Shown: piece by piece, positions 55,390-64,000 of the stretch | Position numbering within the stretch: the first letter of the stretch is position 1 | Layout of the letters: every line of letters begins with the position of its first letter | NCBI GenBank assembly: GCA_918797485.1 | Contig: CAKKNE010000001.1 | Location: 930,001-994,000, forward strand | Length of the DNA: 64,000 nucleotides | Source of the DNA: Pelagomonas calceolata | Taxonomy: Eukaryota; Sar; Pelagophyceae; Pelagomonadales; Pelagomonadaceae | Direction of reading: 5' to 3' | The notes under the pieces: generated by a model | Databases searched by the model: none | What the model was told of the DNA's origin: nothing | The model's input: only the letters and a program-made list of their open reading frames with translations | Translations under genes and position numbers: made by a program

Positions 55390-56719
55390 ATGCGCAGCGC
55401 TGCGACGACGCCGCACGATTCCACTCGTCCTGGCAGGAGCTCCATGTTGCCCAGCCTGCTGCTCCTCGCGACGACGAGCGCCCTCGTCCTGCCGCCACGA
55501 GCAGCACCGACGCACACAAAACTCCGAGCAGCGGTCCTCGACCCCTTGAATGCGGAGGACCTCGGGGATAGTGCCACGGTCCCGGAGCTCGCCGAGGCCG
55601 TCGCGCACAAGGGCGCCGCGGACGTCACCGCGTTATCCTTACTGGAAGAGATCCGGGGCCTGAAGTTCTTTTCGCTCTACTCCATTGATCTACTCGCAAA
55701 TTGCGCGTATTTGGGCGGGGCGCCCGAAGAGTGCGAATTCGACGCATGTGAGGTCCTACCGGTCGACCCCGTGCCTCTGCACCTCATGGAGCGCGACCGG
55801 AAGGAGCGGGGTTTCGAATTGGATGCCTGGGCGCGCTTCGACCTGCCTTCTGAAGATTATTATGATTTGGAGGAGTATCCCGAGGGCTATACTGGTTATG
55901 ATGGGAGTAGCGTGTGGAAGTTTTTGTACGAGAACCTAACCTTCGGCAAGGAAGCGATCGAGGAAGAAAACGACCCGAACGGCTGGCACAACGTCTTCGA
56001 CAGAGCTGTCAGTGGGTTGCATGCGTCGATCGCGTGCCACGTCGTCGACGACTACTCGGGTCCGCGGGCCAGTGTCTGACGCGTCACCGCGACCGCCCGC
56101 GCTCCACGCCATCGCCGCAACCCATCCCCGCGCAGACGACGACGACGAGTGCGCCGCGGAATACAAGAGGCGTATTGCTTGCGATCCGGAACGACTGTCG
56201 AACCTGCGCTTCGCCTTCGCGATCGTATTAGCTGGAGTGAGGGAGTCGAAACAGGCGATGCAAAAAACCCGTTTTGACGAGGATGCGAAGATCGACGCGT
56301 CGACGCGGGAACTCGTCCAGGGCTTGTTTGACGACCACTCCTTCATGGACGGCGAGAACATCAAGCGGGTCGCGCCGTTACTGCGAGCCGCGGCAGCCCA
56401 AGCGTCGGAGTGCTCCGTGTTGACCAATGAGGACGACGACGAGTGGCTCGAGGAGACGGGCGTCTGGCAGGTGCGGCAGCGCTCTCGAGCGGTATTGCGC
56501 CTCTTCGACTGCGTGCAGTGCGGCGCGTGCCGCATCCACGGCAAGGTGGCTTGGTTCGGGGTCGCGACGGCTCTGAAACTCATCTACTCGGACGCGTCGA
56601 CGCGGCCACTCTGTCGGGTGGAAGTGGCGGCTCTGTTGACGACTCTCGCAAAGCTAGCAACAGCGGTACGCTTCGCGGAGGAGATGGAGGAGATATGTTG
56701 CGAGCAGGCGGCGGCGTAA
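55390..56719 (+). CDS. ERO1: ER oxidoreductin ERO1, two exons
   Basis: Exons 55390-56059 and 56136-56719 give 417 residues. The secretory start is either the first ATG or the one at 55444 (MLPSLLLLATTSALVL). RGLKFFSLYSIDLLANCAYL with CEFDACEVLPVD holds the outer, shuttle-like Cys region. VWKFLYENLTF and HNVFDRAVSGLHASIACHV match the FAD-binding helices. Exon 2 contains FDCVQCGACRIHGKVAWFGV, the inner CxxCxxC active site of ERO1, and ATALKLIY. ERO1 reoxidises PDI and passes electrons via FAD to oxygen. The 76-bp intron carries the introner core CCACGCCATCGCCGC. Confidence 0.88.
56060..56135 (+). mobile_element. Introner-derived 76-bp intron in ERO1
   Basis: GTCCGCGGGCC start, CCGCGCAG end, internal core CTCCACGCCATCGCCGCAA. 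No terminal repeats or duplication visible. Confidence 0.6.
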
Positions 56720-56919
56720 GTGTTATTATGGTAGTTGTTTCCCGGTCGCCGCGACGGCGCGAGGGTGACGCCATCGCCGCGACAGCGCGTCGACTGACTG
56801 ACTACTAGCCGACGCGACTCTCGGAGGTAGTTCTCTCTTACGGTCCTAGCTTCCAGCAGGCTCAACAACAGGCCAACGTGACCGGCATGGGGCTCGGCGA
56901 CGATGGCTTCGTGGTCGAC

Positions 56920-57459
56920 TCATCGCAGGCCGAGCGCCTGCCTCAACAGAGGCACGATGTCGCGCTCCTCGCAGGTCTCGACGACTTTGGCGGACGGCTG
57001 CATCTGTAAAACCTTGGCGCGGTAGTCGTCGAGGGACCATCCAGCTGTCTCAGCGTTGCCGCCGGGGATCGGCTTGCGTGCGGCGCTCCACCGACACGCC
57101 CCGGGCGCGAAAAACACAGCGTCGTACTTTTTTGAGGACCCGAGCAGCTCGAAGAACGCATCGTCCTGCGTCGCCGCCTCGATGGTCACGCCTCCCAACA
57201 AAGGCGGCAGCATCTGGCCCGCGCGTTCGGCCATGACGGGGTCGCAGCCGCGCACGAGGATCGTCTTCGAGGACGCGTCGTCGGCGTCAGTGCAGGTCGC
57301 CCCCTCGCCGATGTCGGCCATCATGCGGTCGCGCGCGGAGTTGCGCGCTTGTTCCGCTTGTGTGAGGGCCGCGTCGGCGGCGGCTTGCCCAGGGTCAGCC
57401 ATGGCTCGCACAGACAGACGGGACGATGTGATCGATGCCGCCGCGAGCAGGAGGAGCAT
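56920..57459 (-). CDS. Small secretory or plastid protein of unknown function
   Basis: Encodes 179 residues from the ATG at 57459 (MLLLLAAASITSSRLSVRAM, a signal peptide); a later ATG at 57402 is possible. The rest shows alternating strand and helix: KTILVRGCDPVMAERAGQML, KKYDAVFFAPGACRWSAARK and a C-terminal VVETCEERDIVPLLRQAL. This looks like a small Rossmann-like alpha/beta domain, but no family is recognised. It is divergent from the Nei gene. Confidence 0.5.
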   Translation of the reverse strand: MLLLLAAASITSSRLSVRAMADPGQAAADAALTQAEQARNSARDRMMADIGEGATCTDADDASSKTILVRGCDPVMAERAGQMLPPLLGGVTIEAATQDDAFFELLGSSKKYDAVFFAPGACRWSAARKPIPGGNAETAGWSLDDYRAKVLQMQPSAKVVETCEERDIVPLLRQALGLR

Positions 57460-57917
57460 GCGCGGCGGGCGTAGCTGCCTCGATGCGTTCGACTGGCGGC
57501 AAGTCGGGCTGCCCGAGTCGTTGCTTGGCAGCACAGCGCCGGCTCCCCGTGAATGCTAGTATGTCTCGCAATGTTAGCATTATATGCTCTCCAGCGCAGC
57601 AGCGCTTCTCCCTGATTTTTCCACGCTCAGCGCCCCGTTGTGCACCGCATCGCAGGCAGAGGACTCAATCCTCTCGCTCTATCGCTCGGGCACGCTTGGA
57701 ACGAAGTTAAATCGTCGCCACGCGAGCAATCACCACAACAGCGCAGCGCACTGAGTTGGTTCGAACGCCGCGAGGGTCGAACTCCGTGCTGCCGCAGTCT
57801 CGCAGGGGTTACTTTACTCCGTCGCGGACGCACCTATACCAACGCGCCACCATCCTCGCGCTGCTCGCGGTCCGAGCCGCTGCCTGGCGCCCAACACCTG
57901 TCAGGACACAGATAAGA
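57460..57917. other. Divergent promoter region with decayed CTAG motif
   Basis: 458 bp. ATGCTAGTATGTCTCGCAAT then GTTAGCAT at 57553-57580 is a diverged CTAG motif, 94 bp upstream of the minus gene. An in-frame open stretch before the Nei ATG (TILALLAVRAAAWRPTPVRT) looks like a signal peptide without a Met. Confidence 0.4.
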
Positions 57918-59188
57918 ATGGTCGAAGGCCACTCCGTCCACCGCGTGGCGGCGCGCCACCGCCAAAAACTCGTCGGCAAAAAGTTCGCGTGCACGTCCCC
58001 GAACGGCCGGTTCACAGAAGGAGCTGCCGCCATCAGCAACAAGCCCTTCCGCGCGATCGAGGCCGTCGGCAAGAACCTCTTCGCATGGTTCGGCAGCGGC
58101 GGCGCCGACGACGTCTGCGTGCACGTCCACTTTGGCATGGCGGGCAACTGGGCGGTCTTCGAGAGCGACGCCAACGGCAACGTGCACGAGCCGGCGACGA
58201 CGGCGACGACAAGACTCAGGATGGAAGGCGGCGGCGTCGTTTCCCACCTAAGTGCGATGACCGTGAAGCACGGCTCGCGCGCGGGGCTCTACGAGCCGAA
58301 GCGCGCGACGCTCGGCGAAGATCCGCTGCGCGAGGACGCCGACGTGCGCCTCCGAGTCAGAAGAGTCAAGTTCCTTTGTTTCGCCCGCGCGTGTGCCCCC
58401 GACGACGTCTCACACAGGTGGAGCGGCTCTGGCGCAAGGTCTCGAAGTCCAAGAAAAGCATCGGCGCCCTCATCATGGACCAGTCGTGCTTCTGTGGCCC
58501 GGGCAACATCTATCGCGCGGAGATTCTGTTCAAAGCTCGTATCCACCCCGACCAGCTGGGCAAGGACCTCTCGCGCGCCGAGTTCGACAAGGTGTGGCGC
58601 CACAGCGTGGAGCTGTTGCAGCGCGGCTTTCGGGAGGGCTCCATCCTCACGGTTGATCCTGCGGATGACGCGCGGTACGGCCCCGACCTCCGCCGCTACG
58701 TCTACAACAAGTCCCGTTGCCCCATTTGTCGCGGTCCCGTGATGTCGTGGGACATCCAGACGCGGACGGCCTACGCTTGCCTCGCCTGCCAGCCGCTGCG
58801 CACGGTCCAGGAGGCGCCACCGTCGCCGAAGAAGTCTAAGAAGCGCCCCGCCGCGTCGACGCCCACCAAGGCCAAGAAGGCGAAGCCGACGCCGGTCAAG
58901 CGCTTCCGCTCGCACTGTGTGGAGGACGCCGCCAGCGACATGTCCCCCGAGATGCTGACGGTCAAGGAGCTCAAGGCGAAGCTCAAGGCGCACGGAGCGC
59001 CCACGGACGGGCTCAAGTCGGTGCTCGTGGCGCGGCTGACGGCCCTGGTGGAGCCGACGATGCGCTCGGCCGAGGACGCGGCGGCCGACCGCGCGCGGGC
59101 GGGCGAGTCTCGCGCGGTCGAGCACGTCGCCGACCTCCACCCGACGCAAGCCGTGCGCGCGGCGCGGAAGGCGCGCGCGCGCAAGTGA
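57918..59188 (+). CDS. Fpg/Nei-family DNA glycosylase with SAP domain, two exons
   Basis: Exons 57918-58343 and 58418-59188 give 398 residues. The start MVEGHSVHRVAARHR matches Nei2-type enzymes except that the residue after Met is Val, where the family has the catalytic N-terminal Pro. The H2TH region has DQSCFCGPGNIYRAEILF, and the zinc finger SRCPICRGPVMSW ... CLACQ. Splicing restores LREDADVERLWRKVSKSKKS. After a Lys-rich linker, LTVKELKAKLKAHGAPTDGL is a SAP DNA-binding domain. The family excises oxidised bases. If Val is truly position 2, its Schiff-base chemistry is in doubt. The 74-bp intron lacks the introner core. Confidence 0.8.
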
Positions 59189-59388
59189 TGTGGGCCGCGC
59201 GCTGGTCATAACCTGGAGGTATTCATGCATAAAAATTCTTGCGAAACCTCGCGCTTAGGTAACCTACGCGTATATCTGAAACCTGCGCTTGCTTGCGCGC
59301 CCTAGCGGCCTGTAAGACACTAGGGATCCCTACCCAGAAGGAGATCACACGGAAGGGCAGCCATTTAGGCTGCCTCCGCGTGTGAGAG
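59189..59388. other. Promoter region with CTAG motif
   Basis: 200-bp gap; the CTAG copy at 59301-59324 is 65 bp upstream of the next ATG. Confidence 0.4.
59301..59324 (-). promoter_or_regulatory. CTAG near-palindrome, copy 11
   Basis: CCTAGCGGCCTGTAAGACAC followed by TAGG, close to copy 3 in reverse, 65 bp from the ABC-GNAT start. Confidence 0.5.
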
Positions 59389-62300
59389 ATGAGCAATAGA
59401 CCACCCACTGACTTCTGCGTGGGCCTGGTGATCGGTCCCGCCGGCGGCGCGCGCAACACGTACCTGAAGGAAATGTTTGAGTACAAGTGGCGCCGGCCGC
59501 ACAACTGGGGCGCCGACGAGCCCGTCATTTCCGCGCTGGCGCGATTAGAACGGGGCGCGGCGGACGAGGAGGAGAAGGCGGTCCGGGCCACGCGGCGCCT
59601 CGCGGCCTGCGGTCTGAGCTCCGTACCGAGTTGGATGAGACCGTATGACTGCCTGTCCAACGGCGAGGCCGCCCGCGCGGACGTCGCCGCAGCAATCGCA
59701 ACACACGAGAGCAATAAAAATCGGTTCTGCGTGGTGAACGACTTCGCCTGCGTCGTGAATCGCGACGCCGCCATGAGCATGGCCTGCGCAATCGGCAAAT
59801 ATGCGCGACGGGAGCGCCTGACGGGACTCGTCCTGGCCACGGCGCATGAGGACTGCTGCGCGTATCTCCAGCCGGACTGGATACTGGATAGTGCGACGGG
59901 AGCAATGACGCGGCGGCCCGGCCCGGCGCGGAGCCCCGTGGTCACCTGGGAGTGCGACTGGAGCGGCTGCCCGATGAGCACGAACTGGAAGACGCCGCCG
60001 CCGGCCGAACGGCGCGGGACGCGCAACACCGACCTCGTGCGCGAGATCTCGAACACCTACGACGTCAGCCCCGAGGCCATCGAGAGGATCGTCCTCGGCG
60101 ACGGCGCGCTGCCCGACGCGGTCGCGACGAATGTGACGATGGGCCGCGTCGCAGAACTCGCGAGCCAGGCGTTTGACTTCGTGGCGTGCAGTGTCATCAG
60201 AGAGGTTGCCTTCAGCTACCGATGCGGTCGACACTCACCGCTCGATAACGACACAGGACTTCTATGGTGAATCGACGTTCGTGCCGCCCGACTTCCCGCG
60301 AAAGAGCCTCGCCCAGGACTGGGATATCGGAGTCGTCCATGGCCCGAGCGGCTCCGGCAAGACGACGGTGCTCCGGCAGCTGTTCGGCGGCGCCGAGGGT
60401 AAGGTCGCCACGGCCGCGCCGGATTGGAACACTACGCACGTCGTTTCAGCGGCGTTCAAGAAAAAGTTCGGCGCGGGCGACGCCTCCGCACGCCTCGACG
60501 CGTGCGCACTGTCGGCGGAGGAGCGCGCCATGCGGTTCTCGGAGCTCTCCGCGTGCGCCCGGGCGCGCGCTCAAGTCGCTTGGCTGTTGGCGGAAGACGC
60601 GGTGCTCGACGAGTTCACGTCTCTCGCGCCACGACCGCTGGCGTGGGACGTGGCGAGGGGAGTTTCAGGGTACGTGCGACAACACGCTTTGAAGCGCGTC
60701 GTCGTGGCCTCTGTTCACGAGGACGTCGTAGCGCACCTTCGGCCGAGCTGGCTGTTCCCGACCGCCGTCGCGACCTCGTGCTGGCACGACGATGGAAAGA
60801 AGCCCAAGCCGACGGGCGAAGTTCGCTACGGCTGCCTCGTGATGCTGAATAGCGATCGTATCGCGGCGGCCGCGCCGCCGCGCCGCAATCCCAACCTCTA
60901 CGAGCCGCCCCGGGTGACGCTCCAGATGCGACGGGCGCCGTACTATCACTACGCGCCGTTCGAGAAGCACCACTACCTCTGCGGCGGCGTCCAGGACGGG
61001 GCCTGGTGCTTCGAGGTGACTTTGCACGGGCGGCCCGTCGGCTTCCACGCGGTGCAGTCCGCGTTCGGCGAAGTTGGTGCCGGCGAGGGCACGACGGGTG
61101 CGAGCCGCGAACACCGCGTCGTAATCCTGCCGGACTTCCAGGGCATCGGGCTCGGCTGGCAGATGTCCGAAGTCGTGGCGGCGAGACATGCGGAGATGGG
61201 CCGACGCTTCATGAGCATCACCATGCACCACACGTTCGGCGGGGGGCGCGACCGATCGGAGCGGTGGCGTCCCAAGCCGAAAAATCACGCCGCGGACAAG
61301 TACGAGGCCTCGCACGACACGAGCCATCGTGCGCTACAGGCGGCTGGGACGTGGGCGCCGACGCCGCGCGATCGCCTCCGGCCCAGCTATCGTCATGAAT
61401 ATGTTGCAGAAGGCGCCGCGCGCGAGGCTTTCCTCCGGGCCCTGTCGACGAACATCCCGAAGCACAAGTGTAAAGGAGAAGGCTGCTCGCACTGCTGGAG
61501 CAACCGCGACATGGTGTGCCGCCGCATCAAGTGCCTGGACTCGAAGGGGAAAAAGCTGCCCAAAAAGGACCTGGAGGGCACGCCCTGGGGCACCCCGCCC
61601 GCGCGGCCGCTGGGCGTGGCGGCGCCGCCGACGGTCGACGTGTCCAAGCGCCGCGAATCACCGGCGCTGACGAAACGGCTCGAGAAGGTCGAGGTCGTCG
61701 GCGGGCGCGGGCCCAAGCGCCAGGCGGCCCAGCCGAAGGGGTCCACGAAGGCGAAGAAGGTCGCGGAAAAGGCGCGGGCGCGCGACACGGGAGGTCGCGA
61801 CTGGGCCTATGACAGGCGGAAGAAAGCCTGGATCGTGTGCGCGGCGGACGCGGCTGATTTCACCCTAGACCATGAGGCGGTCGGCGACGAGGTTCGCTGC
61901 GATGTTCATGGAGAAGCGTTGGACGGGGAGGTCCTGGGCGTCGCCGAGGGTCCGCCGTGGCGCTGCCGCATTAGATACGAGAGCGGTCTCCAGGAGGATC
62001 TAGACGAGAAGCAGTTTGGGATGGCGCGCAGGGCACACACCACGTGGCAGAACAAGCTCGCAAAAGGGGCCAAGCCGCCGCGCGCCGCGCCGAAGCGCAA
62101 GGCGCCCGCGAAGCCGGCCGCGAAGCGCCGCAAGCCGCGGTACGAGGACGACGACGACGAGGCTTTTACGGCGCCGGCGCCGGCGCGTACCGGTACCGGC
62201 GGGCGAAGGTCCGCGCGGGCCACGGCGACGAGGGGGAGCATGCGCGAGGCCTCCGACGACGAGGACTTCGAATTGGTCGATGTTGACGAACCCGCGCCCG

Positions 62301-62539
62301 CGCCCGCGCCGCCGCCGCCAAAACGGGCGCGGACAGCGCCCCAGCAAGAGTTCAAGAAGGGTGACCGAGTCGACGCCAAGTTCGGGTACCGGTGGTACCG
62401 GGCCACGGTCGACGAGGTGATCCGCGACGCCGCGGGAAAGATCACGAAGTACGAGATCCGCTGGCCGTCGAACGACGACTGCAACCGCATCGCGCGCGGG
62501 AACGTTCGCGCGCCCGTCGATGGGACCGAGGAGGGGTAA
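59389..62539 (+). CDS. Double ABC ATPase fused to a GNAT acetyltransferase and Tudor-like domains
   Basis: Exon 1 59389-60204 (or to 60180/60192) and exon 2 60257-62539 give about 1032 residues. The first NBD (1-270) has a degenerate P-loop (GPAGGARNT, 16-24), an intact signature (LSNGEAARA, 89-97), a Walker B lacking the acidic pair (VVNDFAC) and H-loop H153. The second (290-450) has an intact P-loop GPSGSGKTT (301-309), Walker B VLDEF and H-loop, but signature LSACA. A GNAT domain (about 500-640) carries RVVILPDFQGIGLGWQ, the acetyl-CoA loop. A Cys cluster (CKGEGCSHCWSNRDMVC) and two Tudor/Agenet-like modules follow (about 787-870, 970-1020: KKGDRVDAKFGYRWYRATVD). It resembles prokaryotic and phage COG2401 ABC-acetyltransferases. 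Confidence 0.78.
60205..60256 (+). other. Short intron (about 52 bp) in the ABC-GNAT gene
   Basis: The acceptor CGACACAG|GAC at 60256/60257 is clear. Three in-phase GT donors exist (60181, 60193, 60205). The last joins VIRE to DFYGESTFVPP and is preferred by domain spacing. No introner core is seen. Confidence 0.5.
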
Positions 62540-62562
62540 GACGATTCTTAGGCACGCGTGGA

Positions 62563-64000
62563 TCACACCCTGACGAGGATGCAGGCGTCGAAGGGGACCC
62601 TAAAGTGTGCTTCGATGTTGTACGCGCGATCATCCTCGTCAAGGCCTTCAACTGTAAATTCCTCGCCGGCGAGTTCTTCCATGTCCTCGACCCAATCGAC
62701 GAATCTATCCGCCCCCGGTGCCCGCCGCTCGCAGAGCCTTCGGAACTCGTCGACATTGTCGATAATGCGTATCACGGATTGATTCGGAACGAGGTCTCCG
62801 CGCCACGCCGTCATGGGCGTACCAGCAGCAGCAACGACGCCGGAGGGACGGTCGACGGTGAGCAGCCGCACGACCTCGTTGCCTAAGCCCCGCTCACCGG
62901 CTCGCGCGACGAAGGACTTCACCTGTTCTCGAAGCTTAAACGCCTCTAGGAGCATGTCGCGGTCGGACGATGTCCCCTCCGCGCACTCGCACTCGGGAGA
63001 CGGCGCCGCCGCCGCGAGGTGCTCCTTCGCAGAATCGAGGCCGCCGGGCAGTTCCCCGACGAGCTTGAGGCGCGCCGACGCGAGGTGCCAGGCAGCGGCT
63101 GCGTTGCCGTCTACTAGGCCGTTCTCAATCGCGGAAGCGACTAGATTACGGCCGTCGGTATGGTCCGCCAGACGCGTGCCCATTCGTTGATTCGTGAGCG
63201 GCGACGACTTTTTCTGGCGCAGCCAACGCTCGATGTGTGCCCGCTCGTAGCACTTGCCGTCTTCCGCGATGACCGGCCGCACCACGAGGCTTTGAGAGAT
63301 TGGACAGGTCACCGATGCGAGGACGGCCTCCGCGAACGTGCCGTTCGTGCCGTTCGCCGCGCGGGGGCGCTTCTTGCCTCGCCGCTCGCCCCCCGTCTTA
63401 GCCTCGCGCCGCGGCGCGGGCGCGGGCGCCGGCGGCATCGGTGGCGCGGCAGGCATCGCAGGCACCGGCGGAAGAGCCACCCGCTGGGCGGCCTCGCGTG
63501 CCCATTGAGCAGCTCCACCGAGCCCGTTCTCGAGTCGCAGCTCCACCGTCCGCGCCACATTGAGCAGGTCGTCGTCGTTCCTGTCGCCCCGGGGGTAGAT
63601 ATTCATGTTCAGCGAGACGCGGAGGTCCTCGATCGGCCGCGTGTTGTGCGTCGCATCGACGAGCCTTACCTCGATGCACGTCGCGTCCGTCTCCTCGAGG
63701 CCCACAGCCACGTCGTTCCACGGTAGGAGGCTCAGGAGGTCGACCGTCGCGTTGGCCGGGTCCGAGCCCTTGACCCACCGCCGGACCTCGAGCTGGCAAA
63801 GGTTGAGGTCGTCGTTGGAAGTGTCCGTCGCGCTCGTCGTGAGGCACGCGGCGCAGGCGCAGCGGTGCGCGGTGTTCGCCAGGGAGTCGAAGGCCTCGGC
63901 CTCGTAGCGCACGATGCCGAAATCGCCGCTCCGCAGGTCGCGCGCGGCCTCGAGGAAGGCGTCGCGCGGCGCCGGGTCCCACCGGGAGAGCGGCAGCTCC
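62563..64000 (-). CDS. U-box E3 ubiquitin ligase, partial (5' end beyond window)
   Basis: The frame stays open from the stop at 62563 to the window edge, giving at least 478 residues. The first visible part has a Cys cluster (HRCACAACL) and a strand-rich region. A Pro/Ala linker and basic KKRPRAANGTNG precede the U-box (VTCPISQSLVVRPVIAEDGK ... YERAHIERWLRQKKSSPLTN). This is the RING-like fold without zinc that recruits E2 enzymes. Helical repeats follow (about 100 residues), then a C-terminal domain with LVPNQSVIRIIDNVDEFRRL and a VDWVEDMEELAGEEFTVEGL unit, which looks like a small beta module. The substrate is unknown. Confidence 0.78.
   Translation of the reverse strand, partial: ELPLSRWDPAPRDAFLEAARDLRSGDFGIVRYEAEAFDSLANTAHRCACAACLTTSATDTSNDDLNLCQLEVRRWVKGSDPANATVDLLSLLPWNDVAVGLEETDATCIEVRLVDATHNTRPIEDLRVSLNMNIYPRGDRNDDDLLNVARTVELRLENGLGGAAQWAREAAQRVALPPVPAMPAAPPMPPAPAPAPRREAKTGGERRGKKRPRAANGTNGTFAEAVLASVTCPISQSLVVRPVIAEDGKCYERAHIERWLRQKKSSPLTNQRMGTRLADHTDGRNLVASAIENGLVDGNAAAAWHLASARLKLVGELPGGLDSAKEHLAAAAPSPECECAEGTSSDRDMLLEAFKLREQVKSFVARAGERGLGNEVVRLLTVDRPSGVVAAAGTPMTAWRGDLVPNQSVIRIIDNVDEFRRLCERRAPGADRFVDWVEDMEELAGEEFTVEGLDEDDRAYNIEAHFRVPFDACILVRV

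Noticed and set aside
57750-57800. GGTTCGAAC suggesting a tRNA T-arm
   Set aside because: No acceptor, D or anticodon arms can be laid out around it; it falls in a promoter/5' frame.
58914-58921. CTGTGTGG resembling an introner end
   Set aside because: It lies inside the Nei coding frame, lacks the rest of the TIR, an opposite end and a TSD.

Overview
The window looks like nuclear DNA of a small-genomed photosynthetic stramenopile, most likely a pelagophyte (Aureococcus/Pelagomonas-like). This is an inference from gene content, since no species marker is present. Supporting signs are high GC, about 41 genes in 64 kb, few and very short introns, several bipartite plastid pre-sequences (signal peptide ending near an ASAFAP-like motif), a plastid-type ADP/ATP carrier, a CYP97 carotenoid hydroxylase-type P450, a thylakoid-lumen protein, and introns that behave like the introner transposons known from pelagophytes and Micromonas. 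An IFT57-like domain and a sperm-tail PG-repeat-like protein suggest flagellar capacity. || Layout. 1-5.3 kb: acyl-CoA dehydrogenase end, nucleotide carrier, glycosyltransferase, TPR remnant, three-exon dual-specificity phosphatase. 5.8-15 kb: repeat-rich OCH1-like membrane protein, coiled-coil protein, DedA-like plastid protein, secreted JmjC-phytocyanin fusion, two-pore K+ channel, lumen protein, PG-repeat protein. 15-24 kb: a giant EF-hand protein, a membrane protein, ATG1 kinase, MINDY deubiquitinase, a polytopic membrane protein. 24-38 kb: 3-ketosphinganine reductase, EGF-repeat protein, Myb/SANT protein, armadillo-like protein, glycan enzyme, bZIP, YIPF6, SDR, inositol 5-phosphatase. 38-52 kb: EamA transporter, CYP97, HHG-repeat protein, 2OG-Fe(II) oxygenase, SMP-30 lactonase, PfkB kinase, NEK-IFT57 fusion. 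52-64 kb: ABC1/ADCK kinase, ERO1, Nei glycosylase, a two-NBD ABC ATPase-GNAT-Tudor protein, a U-box protein running off the end. || The genes form no operon-like pathway. They alternate strands, often tail to tail with only 3-23 bp between stop codons. Two threads tie the window together. First, 14 introns can be placed by reading-frame logic. Every multi-exon model except the end of the ABC-GNAT exon 1 is fixed by frame and domain continuity. Ten of the 14 introns carry either introner terminal inverted repeats or a shared palindromic core. In four, 8-bp target-site duplications supply the 5' splice site. Second, a short near-palindrome (GCTAG, then CTAGC about 14-18 bp later) recurs in at least 11 clear copies, every one 65-315 bp upstream of a start codon and none inside a gene. 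|| The most novel proteins are the ABC-ABC-GNAT-Tudor protein with complementary loss of ATP-site motifs, the NEK-IFT57 fusion, and the secreted JmjC-phytocyanin fusion.
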